Position numbers and translations under genes: made by a program. 20,378 bases of DNA from Chara braunii (Eukaryota > Streptophyta > Charophyceae > Charales > Characeae), in the NCBI GenBank assembly GCA_003427395.1, contig BFEA01000516.1, positions 1,060,687-1,081,064 on the forward strand, read 5' to 3'. How positions within the stretch are numbered: the first letter of the stretch is position 1; each line of letters opens with the position of its first letter. The notes below the pieces were generated by a model, which was given only the letters and a program-made list of their open reading frames with translations, did no database searches and was not told where the DNA came from. Below, in pieces: positions 1-9,243 of the stretch.

Positions 1-87
<87 letters not shown>
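1..87. repeat. (GA)n microsatellite
   Basis: Pure GA dinucleotide repeat that runs from the window edge directly into the LTR terminus at 88. Its true length is unknown because it is cut by the window edge. No 5-bp target-site duplication links it to the other end of element A (GAGAG on the left, CCGGA on the right), so it may not be the original insertion flank. Confidence 0.97.
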
Positions 88-89
<2 letters not shown>

Positions 90-1376
90 TTACATACCCA
101 GTTGGGCAATGTACATAATAACCGAGGATCCGCAATGTGATAAAAAGGACTGAATGGACAATGCAGTGCAAGTGGAATCTCAACAACAAGCAATGTGCAT
201 TCCGATACATACAAAATGGTGCTTTATAGCGCAGGGAAGACTTTAGATACAAGTCCAGACCTGACATACTAAGGACTAGCCCACTCAATGTTTCAACGCA
301 GACCAAACATACATCATGCTCATCACAAGGTGTGATGGGGTCTAGTGCTATACACCGGAAGGAGGCGCCAGGTCCAGACATACACAGACGAAGAGGAGGG
401 GATCAGACGAAGAAGAGGAAGGGGAAGATGGGAAAGTCGTCAACACCAAGTCTAGTTACAAGTCCCAAACAATCCCTCTTCAAAATGTCTGAAGTCCAAA
501 CGTCGAGTCTGGATCCAAATGTCACCAAGCTCTCTCCCTCTCTCTCTCTCTCGTAGTCTGCTGATGCAGTGAAGTCAGATAGCGAGAGGGTGAGAAGGAG
601 ATGGTGGACTGAGAAGAGGAAGAAGAAGAACCCTCTCTCTCATATGCCAGGTACTAACCTGTGAAGATGATGTTGTGCTGCAGGTACCTCGAAGACGAAG
701 TTGGAGCAAGGGCAGGTAAGTCCCTCTGGCCTCCGCCCAATCTCTCTCTCTCTCTAGTACTACTCTAGCTGCTATGGCGCGCAGCGCTGAAGACTACAGC
801 TAACGCTACTAGTGCCCAGCACTGAAGACTACAGCTAACGCTACTAGCGCCCAGCGCTGAAGACTACTGCTAACGCTGCTCCTCCAGAGTGCTGCTGTCG
901 AATCCTGAAGACTACCCCCTGCCTCCTGAACTGCATGTGAAGTGCCTGGGAAGTACCTAGGAACTACCTGCCGACCTTCAGGGCGGGGCAGTCCTATATA
1001 GTGCTGGCCCGTCCAGGAGGTTGCTCTTGCCAATGCCTCAACGTGCCAGACCCTGGGGTTGAAGCTCAAACAAAGGTTGTCTTGAAAATAGGCCAGAAAT
1101 GGCCTGAACTAAAACCCTGGTCTGGTGCCTGAGTTTCAGGGCAGGTCGGTCTTATGAGGGCCCAGAAATGGCCCTCAGTTTCAGGCTGAAAACACTCAGG
1201 GCCGGAAAGGCCCTGATTTAGCCTAAAACGACACAGGGCCTGTAGGCCCTTGTTTTCATGCTTTCAGGCTGAAACGACATGCGGCCTGTAGGCCCTTGTT
1301 TTCAGGCTTTTGGCCTGAAAACAACACGGGCCTGAAAAATGGCCCGTGCAGCCTGTTGCAGGCGCAGCATGTAACA
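88..1376 (-). repeat. 3' LTR of element A
   Basis: Begins TGTTACATAC and ends CGCAGCATGTAACA, giving 8-bp inverted termini with TG...CA ends. It aligns along its length with 7934-9243 and, in reverse orientation, with 11782-13287. On the minus strand the first part (about 1376-1010) carries the palindrome GGGCCTGTAGGCCC at 1236-1249 and a near copy at 1282-1295. Compared with the right LTR it lacks about 50 bp near 265, where the partner carries a tract containing CTTTCACGT. It also holds pyrimidine-rich runs at about 532-552 and 742-755. Confidence 0.93.
994..1001 (-). promoter_or_regulatory. TATA box of the element A 3' LTR
   Basis: CTATATAG lies in a GC-rich context (GGGCCAGCA upstream, GGACTGCCCC downstream on the minus strand). 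The related LTR at 11782-13287 has CTATATAAG at the equivalent place, so this is the likely core promoter of the LTR family. The partner LTR of element A has lost it. Confidence 0.6.
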
Positions 1377-1391
1377 CCTCGGCCCTTTATG
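1377..1391 (-). other. Degenerate polypurine stretch of element A
   Basis: Directly upstream of the 3' LTR on the minus strand is a purine-rich stretch ending AAAGGGCCGAGG. Its position fits the plus-strand primer of reverse transcription. Two pyrimidines interrupt it, and the end of the pol frame (TGA at 1389-1387) lies inside it. It is much less clean than the tract of element B. Confidence 0.5.
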
Positions 1392-2049
1392 AAGTCAAGG
1401 CGAGGCGAGGGCGAAGCTGACGATCTGAAGGTGGACCGTGGATGCGGGTGCGACGTGGAGCCGAAGATACCGGCTTGCCTTGCATCTTCCGTTCGTAGCG
1501 TGCGAGAACATACGGAGCTGTGGCTTGGAGTACCGCACGCGTTAACCAACGGTGAACTTTGTGACTGCAGTATGCAAAGTGTACCAAATACTCAGTTGGC
1601 CTGTTGTCGTAGCGTCGCTGGTAGATGATGTCGCCGACCTCTTGAAAACCGTCCATAGAGGGTGGGTCTTGCGATCGTCGCCCGGGAAAATCGTCATGTT
1701 CCGCTGGCGTGTAAAAAGCCAACTTGGAGCAATGAAAGACCGAGTAGACGGGCAAGTGGGCGGGCACCTGAATGGTGAAGGTGGGTCCTTCGGGTGCATC
1801 CCCAGCAGGTGCCACGATCGGCCAAGGCCCCATCCATTTCGGGAGGAGCTTGCGAGAGATATCTTGTTCAAGGCTGAATTCCGCGGCGGAAAGCCAAACG
1901 AGATCGCCGACGCGGAATGGGCAAGGAAGACACTGGCGATTGGCCTGTTGGCTCATGCGTTGCTGCGTCTTGGCCATCTGGTCGCGTGCCTTGACAAGGA
2001 GCTCTTGCATCCGACGCAAGAAAAGAAGATGGTCGTCGCTCTCGGCCGT
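1387..2049 (-). pseudogene. Element A pol, 3' part: integrase C-terminal and chromodomain-like tail
   Basis: Open frame of about 220 codons, in frame with the integrase but separated from it by a TGA at 2052-2050. It contains a helical K/Q-rich stretch (MQELLVKARDQMAKTQQ), then FRVGDLVWLSA and RKLLPKWMGPWPIV, which match the GPY/F-type integrase C-terminal module of Ty3/Gypsy elements. After that comes VGDIIYQRRYDNRPTEYLVH followed by a conserved tryptophan context (HRWLTRAVL), which resembles a chromodomain. In chromoviruses this tail directs integration to particular chromatin. The frame ends just before the LTR. The chromodomain call rests on pattern only. Confidence 0.75.
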
Positions 2050-2879
2050 TCATGGAGTGATGGTGTCCAACGACGAAGTGACCGGCGAGCCGTGCTCGAA
2101 CTCGAAAGGCAACATCCCGATAGCCGGGTGGATGGAGTAGTTGTAGGCCAACTCGACATCCGGCAGCCGCTCAACCCAATCCTTCTGGTCAGGACGGATG
2201 AGAGTGCGAAGGATAACCTGTGCGGTCTGGGGGTGGCGAGCCGAACTTGGCTTGAGAGATGAGCCCCATCGCTTGATGAGCGCCAACCAGAAATCGGACA
2301 TGAATCGAGTGTCGCGGTCGCAGACAGTTTCCTTGGGGTAATCCTTGGTTCGAATCCAACCGGCGTAAAGAACCTCGTCCAACTCCGGTGCCTTGGCGTG
2401 ATAGCGGCAAGGCAAAAACATGGCGAACTTGGTGAGTCGGTCAACCACCGTGAGAATCCCATTCACGCCGGTCTTGTGCTTGGGGAACGGGTCAGTGATG
2501 TCCATGGCAATCGCTTCCCTTTGCCTCAAAGGGACTGGTAATGGTCGTAACTCGCCGGATGGACGATGGTTGTAGGATTTGCAGCGTTGGCAAACCTCGC
2601 ATGACTCGCAATAGCGTGTGATGTCGTCGAGAAGGCCGGGCCACCAAAATCACTCGCAAAGTCGGCCAATCGTGTGATTGACTCCGAAGTGTCCGATGGC
2701 GGGAGCATCGTGGAACTCGCCAAGAAGCCGTGTACGCAAGTGAGGATCACTTGGTACGCAAAGAAGGTCGTTCCCCCGTGTGTGGACAAGCAAGTACCCC
2801 TCTTGGATCCGGTAGTGAGAAGGCGCCGGATTACGAGAGGAGCGATTCGCGTACTTGTCGCGATCTCGAAGGTTGAGTA
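2050..2879 (-). pseudogene. Element A integrase, broken and lacking the catalytic Glu
   Basis: Read on the minus strand, a zinc-binding HHCC module (GHFGVNHTIGRL, then CESCEVC) is followed by the DDE core (AMDITDPFPKHKTG, later VCDRDTRFMSDFW). An in-frame TGA at 2652-2650 lies between the zinc-binding halves, and the core ends at TGA 2052-2050. Near 2224 the usual HPQTDGQTE block is shortened to HPQTAQV, which removes the third catalytic acidic residue. The frame joins RNase H by a frameshift near 2880, where the reading moves from the frame coming out of 3164 to the one ending at 2650. Integrase would insert the cDNA into chromosomes. This copy cannot. Confidence 0.88.
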
Positions 2880-3631
2880 GACCGCGGTGCAATGATCCAG
2901 ATGCCGTGAAAGAGCATCCGCAAAACGGTTCGACTTCCCGGGAATGTGATCGGGGAAGAAGTCGAACTGGTCGATGAAAGCCATCCATCGAGCGATGGTG
3001 CTGTTGACGGTGTCTTGGATCTTATTGAAGACCAACAGATTCCTGTCCGTTACCCATTGGAATTGGCTTCGACCAAGGAGGAAGTGCCGCCACCGCTTGA
3101 ACTCGTGGACGAAGGCGAGGAGCTCCTTCTTGCGCGCATCGTCAATGGAATGCACGACGGGCACTTTCTTGCTGAAATACTCGACCGGGTGCTAGTCCAC
3201 ACCATCACGTTGCTCGAGGACGACACCAATGCCATAGCCAGACGCATCCGTAGTGACGCTCGTAGGCAAAAGGGGGTCGTGTATGCGCAAGACCTCCGCA
3301 GATAATAGCGCGGCTTTGAGAGCCAAAAATGATTCCCGCGCCTCCTCTTCGAAGTCAAACGGTCGATCCTCGCATTGAAGCTTGGTCAAGTTGGCCGCGA
3401 TCTTCGAGTAGCCTTTGATGAAACGCTGATAGTAGCCGGCGAGGCCAAGGAACGAACGGACATCCATGACGTTCCGAGGCTCCAGCCACTCTTGGATGAC
3501 TTGAATCTTGTCCGATAGCGGACTGATGTCGTCCGGTGTGCCAAAATGGCCAAGTATTCCAGCTCTTGCCAAACAAATTCGCACTTGTCGCGGTTGGTCT
3601 TGTACTTGGCGCGGCGGAGCATCTCCAACAC
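2880..3631 (-). pseudogene. Element A RT connection and RNase H domain, broken
   Basis: Continues directly from the RT frame after a TAA at 3634-3632 (VLEMLRRAKYKTNRDKCEF). Near 3550 the coding moves to another frame and resumes with SPLSDKIQVIQEWLEPRN and VRSFLGLAGYYQRFIKGYS, the connection region of Ty3/Gypsy pol. RNase H follows, with VTTDASGYGIGVVLEQRDG (first catalytic Asp intact), then a TAG at 3194-3192 where the family normally has Trp, then HPVEYFSKK, KELLAFVHEFKRWRHFLLG, TDRNLLV and FPDHIPGKSNRFADALSR. The frameshift near 3550 looks like loss of one G in a GGG run. The domain degrades the RNA strand during cDNA synthesis. Confidence 0.88.
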
Positions 3632-5332
3632 TTATCGAAGATGCCCAAGATGATCCTCCAGTGTCCGGCTACAGACGAGAATATCGTCTAAGTAGAACAA
3701 CACGAACCGGTCCAGCATTGCATGGAACTCATGAGTCATTGTCGCTTGAAAGGTCGTCGGGGCGTTGGTGAGGCCAAAAGGCATGACCACCCACGCAAAA
3801 TGCCCGTACCGTGTCTTGAACGCGGATTTGTAGCGATCGTTCGGTTGGATTGAGATTTGATGATATCCCGACTTCAAATCCAACTTAGAAAAATACTTCA
3901 CGCCGCCCAATCGCTCAAGAAGATCGTCAATGCGAGGAAGAGGCCCCGCATTCTTGACGGTTTGCACGTTGAGCATGCGGTCGTCGATACACTGTCGTAG
4001 ATCCTTGTTCTTCTTCCGGACGAAGAGAACTGGTGCTCCATTTGGGGAGCTACTAGGGCGGATCCAGCCCTTGGCCAACAAATCATCGAGTTGTGCGTGG
4101 AGGACCTCAAACTCCTCCTCGCTCATCAGATAGATGCAACCTTTCGGTGGCACGACACCGGCCTCAAGAATGATCTCGTGAGAGATCGGCTGATCCGGCA
4201 CCACACCGGTAGGTGACTCGAAGATGTCGGCGAACTCGTCCAGCAACCGCACCACCCGGGAGTCCGAAGACAAGTCTGTGGGTGAAGAGTCGGCTACCGC
4301 GATGGTCCGTAGGAAACATAGGTCGATTTCCTCGGGCTGCTCGTAAGCGCAAGTCGCCCAGAATGATTTGGCCGTCACCACCTGGCACCGAATCGAAGGG
4401 TGTGAAAGAGGAATAGTACATGGCACTTCGACGCCGAAAGCGTCGCGAACGCTAAGAGTCCGCCGGTGGAAGTTGACCGTGTGATCCGCACTTGCAAGCC
4501 AAGGCATTCCCAGAATGATGTCGAAGTCCGTGTCCAAAATGTCGAACGTCACCGGTTCGCTTGCATGAGGTGCAAAATACACTGGTACGACTTCGATGTA
4601 ACGGTCGAGGAGGTGCTGTGTCTTTCCATCCGCCAACTTGATCGTCGTCGGGTTTGCCTTCCTCCGAACTTGTGCGCCAAGGCCAGACCTTTGCATAAAG
4701 GTTTGGCTCATGAAATTGCGAGACGCGCCGCTATCCAGCAAAGCGCTGCAGAACGCTTGCCCAACCTGGATGCGGACATACATGAGTGGTGCGTTGTTGT
4801 CATCGTACCGCTGCGTGCGAAACTCGCGGGCCACCCTGGTAACATACGCAAGGATGTCCCCCATCGCGACTTCGTCATCCGTCGGCGAAGTTGGTGGTGC
4901 ATAGAAGGATAAGTACGTGTGGAGATGAGTGCATAGTGCTGCACATTGCGGCCCCGACAGGCGGCCCGTGGTCGGGAGAGGAAGCCATGCAAAGTCCTCG
5001 GACGTGAGCGGGTCCAATACCTCTATGTTGAACTCGCGCGCCGAATCCCGTGAAGAACCACTTAAAGACGATAAGTCGCGGCTGCCGGACGGAGAAGATG
5101 CCGCACACACGTCTTGTCCTTGAGCTTGAGTACCCAGCGTAGGAACGAGCCGGGCAGCATAGTCCTCAAAAGAATAGAGAAGAGGACTATCGACTTCCAC
5201 ATGTGCCTTGGAACAAAGGGCGGTCACCCGCAAAGTGACCGGTTCCGAAGGCGTCGAGAGTGTCGCCGAGTCACTCCCGGCGGTGCTCAGTTTCCCGATT
5301 TGCCCTTGCCTTTCGACGGGCAGGCCACTGTC
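3632..5332 (-). pseudogene. Element A pol, 5' part: aspartic protease and reverse transcriptase
   Basis: Longest intact frame of the window (open from 5332 to the TAA at 3634-3632). It lies in the -1 frame relative to gag and overlaps the gag end by 46 nt. Numbering from the TTG codon at 5233, the protease has ALLDSGASRNFMS (catalytic DSG at residues 167-169, codons 4735-4727) and the flap-side DIILGMPWL near 240. RT then has KGWIRPSSSPNGAPVLFVRK (388-407), CIDDRMLN (415-422; the family usually has Tyr where the second Asp stands), FSKLDLKSGYHQI (catalytic Asp 452), MPFGLTNAPTTFQ (484-496) and YLDD (514-517). The RT catalytic Asp residues are present. No ATG starts this frame near the gag end, so it would depend on frameshifting from gag. 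Confidence 0.92.
5264..5296 (-). promoter_or_regulatory. Putative -1 programmed ribosomal frameshift signal between gag and pol
   Basis: On the minus strand the last gag codons are TCG GGA AAC followed by the TGA stop (5289-5287). The heptamer G GGA AAC (5296-5290) fits the eukaryotic X XXY YYZ slippery rule exactly in the gag phase. After a 7-nt spacer (5289-5283) comes CGCCGGGAGTGACTCGGCG (5282-5264), which can fold as CGCC/GGCG plus GAG/CTC with a GG bulge and a TGA loop. A one-base backward slip enters the pol frame that stays open for about 1.65 kb. Heptamer, stop and frame are seen directly. The folding and function are inference. Confidence 0.72.
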
Positions 5333-6786
5333 TCATGGAGATCGCTGTTGCACCATAGGCAATAGTGAAATCTCGTGCGCACTTTGAATGCTTGCTCAGA
5401 GAGACCGCATTGGGACCATAGGGCTGGAACTGTTGCGCCGGGCCCGAGGCTAGATGCGGTGTTTGTCTTCGTCTTGCCGCGTCCTCGGCCTTTGCCGAGG
5501 CGGCCACCTTCCCGGGCGGCTGCGAGTCTGTCCCCTTCATTGGCAGACACGACCTCGCTAGTTTGGTCAAATGGCGTTGCCGCCACGACCACGGCCACTC
5601 TTGGCCGATGCTGGGCTCTGCTCGGGCCTGGCGCAGACGAACGCAGGTTCTTAGCCTTCTTGTTCGTGATGATAATCTGCGCGGCCTTGTCAAAGAGTTC
5701 CGCCGTTGTTGTCAAGGTGTCCTCGACGTGAGTCAGGGCATTGCTTAATGTCGAACAGGACCTTGAGATGAAATAGTGGTGGATGGCTTTGAAGCCCATC
5801 TGGATGTCTGGGATGGATATCAAGTGTTGGTACTCGGCAATCCAGTCGACACTCGGCAGCATGCCTTGTTAGAAGACCATTAGCTTGTCCATTGCTTTGA
5901 TCTCCGACGGCTCTACTTGGAACCGCTTGTGCCACGCCGCCTTCAGATCATCCCAACTGATCTTGGTATGCAAGTCGGCAGCTACCACTCCGTACTTGGA
6001 CAAGAGGTTGTCTAACCATGCCTGGCACGCGCCCCCAGACCGGGAGTATAAGTACGTGTGGTGCTTGTGTTCTTTGACGTAGTGTAGCTGCAGCGTGAGC
6101 TCGAACTTGCGGAACCATGGAATGGGATCTGTCTTCGTCGAGTCGCAGAAGATCTCCTGCCCGTCAAACTTTGGAGCTGTCTTGCGCGGTTCCGAACTCG
6201 AGTTGTTGGCGGTAGTACAGATCTGCTGCTCCAACTGTTACGTTGCGGTCTGCTGTAACTGCACGTCCTCCTTGAGGGAGCCGACGTCCATCTCCAATGC
6301 TTGGAGGCGATCGGAGGTGTTGGAAGAGCTGGCATCGGGGGCGGCGACAGGTCGCTGCTCCAGCTGCCGGAGGCTGCCGCAGACTTGAGTTAGCACGTCG
6401 TCGAGGCTGTGGATGTCCTCCTGCTGTGTAATGCATGTTGCCAGGAGGTCTGTGAGATGGGAGAGGAGTAGAGCGATTTTGTTTTCGCTATCCTCCATCT
6501 TGCCATTCTCGGCCTCGGCCCGCCAATCCGATGCCATTGTGAGCAAAGTTTGCTCTCCGCTAAATATCTTTTCCCGCCGTTGAACTCCTTCTTCATCAGC
6601 AGCCTTTGCTGCTGCCTCGTTGTGCTGGCGCTGTTGTTCAATTGCCAGCAGACGTGCCTACTCGGCGTCCTCTGCCTTCTTCTTCGCTGCTGTTGCTGCG
6701 TCATCCGCCCGTCTCTTAGTTTGGTAACTCCAGGCCAGCATCTGGGCCTAATAGGCCTCGTCTGTTTCCCCCGACCTCTGATCCAT
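5287..6786 (-). pseudogene. Element A gag, one frame with four in-frame stops
   Basis: A single frame runs from an ATG at 6786 (MDQRSGETDEAY) to TGA 5289-5287, about 499 codons, without frameshift. It is interrupted by TAG 6750-6748, TAG 6660-6658, TAA 6240-6238 and TAA 5871-5869. The N-terminal part is rich in K, E, A and Q (for example KKKAEDAE and EQQRQHNEAAAKAADEE) and probably coiled coil. A second candidate start is the ATG of MASDWRAEAENGK near 6534. The capsid-like part has FDGQEIFCDSTKTDPIPWFR, AWLDNLLSKYG and SWDDLKAAWHKRF, as in retrotransposon gag. The C-terminus is basic (GKGRGRGKTKTN) and ends with a CCHC zinc knuckle, CLWCNSDLHETVAC (5361-5320). Gag packages the RNA. The stops abolish it here unless they are read through. 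Confidence 0.85.
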
Positions 6787-7510
6787 GACGGTTGTTTGTG
6801 AACGCAACAGCATAGACCAGGCCGGGGGTCTGCTGACGTGGTATACCCTGCTGCTGACGTGGCCTGTGACGTGTCCTGCTGACGTGGTCCGTTGACGTGG
6901 TCTGCTGATGTGGCCTGCTGACGTGGCAACTCACCAATGTTGCCGCAGGGGATACCTGGAGATAGATAGAGAAGGTAAGATCAAAAGGGGCAACAACATA
7001 GGTGGGGAGGGTTGGGTGGAATAATCGCCCAAATAATGCCCAGATAAGGAGCCACTAATCAGACTGCGAAAAAAAAAAAAAATTCCGAAAAGAAATAACA
7101 AGTATTCGGATTTAGTCAGATGAGAGTATTCGTAGTTTGGAAAATGGTAATGCAAGAGGGATTTCCCGTACCGTTTTTAGAAAAACGATTTTTTGGAAAA
7201 AAAACAACGGGAAATGTTACAGGAAATCGAAATTTTCGAGAAAAAAATATTCCAGATTTCCAACAACGAAATTTCGGATTTTCAAAAGGAAAACGAAAAC
7301 GGAAATTTCAGATGTTGCGCTATTGCGATTTTCCACAACAGAAATAGCGAGAAAGCGAAATCCAAAAAAAGGAAAAAAATTCGATTTTCGGCAATGAGGT
7401 CAAAATCGTGATTTTGGGGGCTAACTAGTGTGCTCTAATCAACCAATCAAGACTAATCAGCTACCTAGTCCCCGCACACGTGTCAGGTCAGGTTGTCCTG
7501 ATTCACGTGC
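6787..7510 (-). other. Untranslated leader of element A
   Basis: Lies between the primer site and the gag ATG, with no convincing coding sequence. It contains the 13-bp repeat array (6834-6926), an A-run at 7069-7082 and, at 7120-7400, AT-rich sequence built from repeated short GAAA, TTTCGG and TTTTC words. The leader of element C (13305-13818) has a comparable make-up of TTTCG and CCGAAAATTTC words, which supports membership of one family. Confidence 0.6.
6834..6926. repeat. 13-bp tandem repeat with TGACGTGG core
   Basis: Seven TGACGTGG-like octamers start at 6834, 6855, 6867, 6880, 6893, 6906 and 6919. The last five are 13 bp apart with unit TGACGTGGYCTGC. Two of the seven vary at one base (TGACGTGT at 6867, TGATGTGG at 6906). 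The core contains ACGT, the centre of plant bZIP-type binding sites. Confidence 0.85.
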
Positions 7511-7525
7511 GGTGTTCTGATACCA
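7511..7525 (-). promoter_or_regulatory. Primer binding site of element A (inner copy)
   Basis: On the minus strand, TGGTATCAGAACACC begins two bases after the LTR terminus at 7528. TGGTATCAGA is the usual plant initiator tRNA-Met 3'-end complement (TGGTATCAGAGC). The match weakens after ten bases. Confidence 0.75.
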
Positions 7526-7916
7526 ACTGTTACATGCCCAGTCGGGCGATGTACACAATAACCGAGGATCCGCAATGTGATAAAAAGGACTGAATGGACA
7601 ATGCAGTGCAAGTAGAATCTCAACACGCAATGTGCATTCCGATACATACAAAATGGTGCTGAATAGCGCAGGGAAGACTTAGATACAAATCCTGACCTGA
7701 CCAAGACTGACCTTCTTTCACGTAGTACAAGATAGCGAAGCAGAATGCTAGAATACTAATGACTAGCCCAATCAACGTTTCAACGCAGACCAAACATACA
7801 TCATGCCAAAATCGTGATTTCGGGGGCTAACTAGTGTGCTCTAATCAATCAAACAAGACTAATCAGCTACCTAGTCCCCGCACACGTGTCAGGTCAGGTT
7901 GTCCTGATTCATGTGC

Positions 7917-7931
7917 GGTGTTCCGATACCA
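7917..7931 (-). promoter_or_regulatory. Second, duplicated primer binding site of element A
   Basis: TGGTATCGGAACACC on the minus strand lies two bases after the LTR terminus at 7934 and 406 bp from the first copy. One base differs from the inner copy (A to G at the eighth position). It was created by the tandem duplication. Confidence 0.75.
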
Positions 7932-7933
7932 AC

Positions 7934-9243
7934 TGTTACATGCACAGTCGGGCGATGTACACAATAGCCGAGGATCCGGAATGTGATAAAAAGGACTGAA
8001 TGGACAATGCAGTGCAAGTAGAATCTCAACAAGCAATGTGCATTCCAATACATACAAAATGGTGCTGAATAGCGCAGGGAAGACTTAGATACAAATCCTG
8101 ACCTGACCGAGACTGACCCCCTTTCACGTGGTACAAGATAGCGAAGCAGAATGCTAGAATACTAATGACTAGCCCAATCAACGTTTCAACGCAGACCAAA
8201 CATACATCATGCTCATCACAAGGTGTGAAGGAGCCTGGCGCTATACAGAGGAAGGAAGCGCCAGGTCCAGACATACACAGACGAAGAGGAGGGGATCAGA
8301 CGAAGAAGAGGGGGAGAGATGGGAATGTCGTCAACACCAAGTCTTTGTCACAAGTCCCAAATAATCCCTCATCGAAATGTATGAAGCCCAAAAGTCGAGT
8401 CTGGATCCAATGTCACCAAGCTCTCTCTCTCTCTTTTTCTCGTAGTCTGCTGATGCAGTGAAGTCAGTTTATGAGAGGGTGAGAGGGAGATGGTGGACTG
8501 AGAAGAGGAAGAAGAAGAACTCTCTCTCTCTCACGAGCCAGGTACTAACATGTGAAGTTGGCCCTGTGCTGCAGGTACCTCGAAAACGAAGCTGGAGCAA
8601 TGGCGCTGCAGGTAAGTACCCCTGGCCTCCGCCCAATCTCTCTCTCTCTAGTACTATCCTAGCTATGGCCCCCAGCGCAGAAGACTACAGCTACGCTACT
8701 AGCGCCCAGCGCTGAAGACTAATGCTAACGCTACCACTACTCCTGCAGCGCTCCTCCAGAGTGCTGCTGCCGAATCCTGAGACTACTGACTGCCTCCTGC
8801 CTGCCTGTGAAGTGCATGGGAAGTCCCTATGTACTATCTCGGCCTGCCTCCGGACTGCCTCCGACTGCCTGCAGTTGCAGGGCGGGCAGTCCAGGAGGCT
8901 GCTCTTGCCAATGCCGAACTGAGCCAGGGGCTGGCGCTGCAGCTGTCGTGGGAACAGGCCAAAAATAGCCTGTTCCTAAAACCCTGGTTTGGTGCCTGAG
9001 TTTTGGGGCAGGTTGGTCTGATGAGGGCCCAAAAATGGCCCTCAGTTTCAGGCTAAAAAGGCTCATTCCATTTTTAGTCTGAAACGACACAGGGCCTGTA
9101 GGCCCCTGTTTCCAGCTTTTCGAGCTGAACAGACACGGGGCCTGTAGGCCCTAAATTTCAGGCTTTCGGCGAAATTCAGGCTTTTAGCCTGAAGGACGCA
9201 GAGCCTGGAAAATGGCCCTCATGTGCAGGCGCAGCATGTAACA
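7934..9243 (-). repeat. 5' LTR of element A
   Basis: Starts TGTTACATGC and ends CGCAGCATGTAACA. It is about 1310 bp, close to the left LTR (1289 bp). Palindromes GGGCCTGTAGGCCC lie at 9092-9105 and 9138-9151. Relative to the left LTR, a 20-bp block containing the TATA box is missing at the junction 8892/8893, between GTCC direct repeats. As this LTR would drive transcription, the element has probably lost its core promoter. A CT-rich run lies at 8421-8432. Confidence 0.9.

Larger units (their letters stand above)
7401..8212. repeat. 406-bp tandem duplication spanning leader, primer site and LTR end
   Basis: Unit 1 (7401-7806) starts CAAAATCGTGATTTT and ends CATACATCATGC. Unit 2 (7807-8212) repeats it at a constant offset of 406 with scattered substitutions and small indels. 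Each unit holds 127 bp of leader with the primer site plus 279 bp of the LTR end. Beyond 8212 the normal LTR continues (TCATCACAAGG). The divergence between units shows that the duplication is not recent. Confidence 0.93.
88..9243 (-). mobile_element. Element A: decayed Ty3/Gypsy (chromovirus-like) LTR retrotransposon
   Basis: Both ends are LTRs bounded by the inverted termini TGTTACAT and ATGTAACA. Read on the minus strand, the order is 5' LTR (right), initiator-tRNA-Met-type primer site, leader, gag, protease, reverse transcriptase, RNase H, integrase, chromodomain-like tail, degenerate polypurine stretch and 3' LTR (left). RNase H before integrase is the Ty3/Gypsy order. Coding is broken by in-frame stops at 6750-6748, 6660-6658, 6240-6238, 5871-5869, 3634-3632, 3194-3192, 2652-2650 and 2052-2050, and by frameshifts near 3550 and 2880. 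The two LTRs differ by many substitutions and indels, so this is an old insertion. It is not expected to be autonomous. Confidence 0.93.

Noticed and set aside
332-556. Plus-strand ORF with a basic HRRRGGDQTKK stretch, also seen at 8165-8461 and, on the minus strand, at 12977-13210
   Set aside because: It lies antisense in the three homologous LTRs. Shared DNA explains the similarity, and the frame is not kept over its length.
1552-2262. 236-codon plus-strand ORF
   Set aside because: Antisense shadow of the integrase and its C-terminal tail, whose minus-strand motifs are clear.
2050-6786. Reassigned stop codons (TAA/TAG as Gln), since several in-frame stops stand at plausible Gln positions
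   Set aside because: TGA stops and a TAG at a conserved Trp position also occur, along with frameshifts and deletions. C-to-T decay of CAA and CAG gives the same bias.
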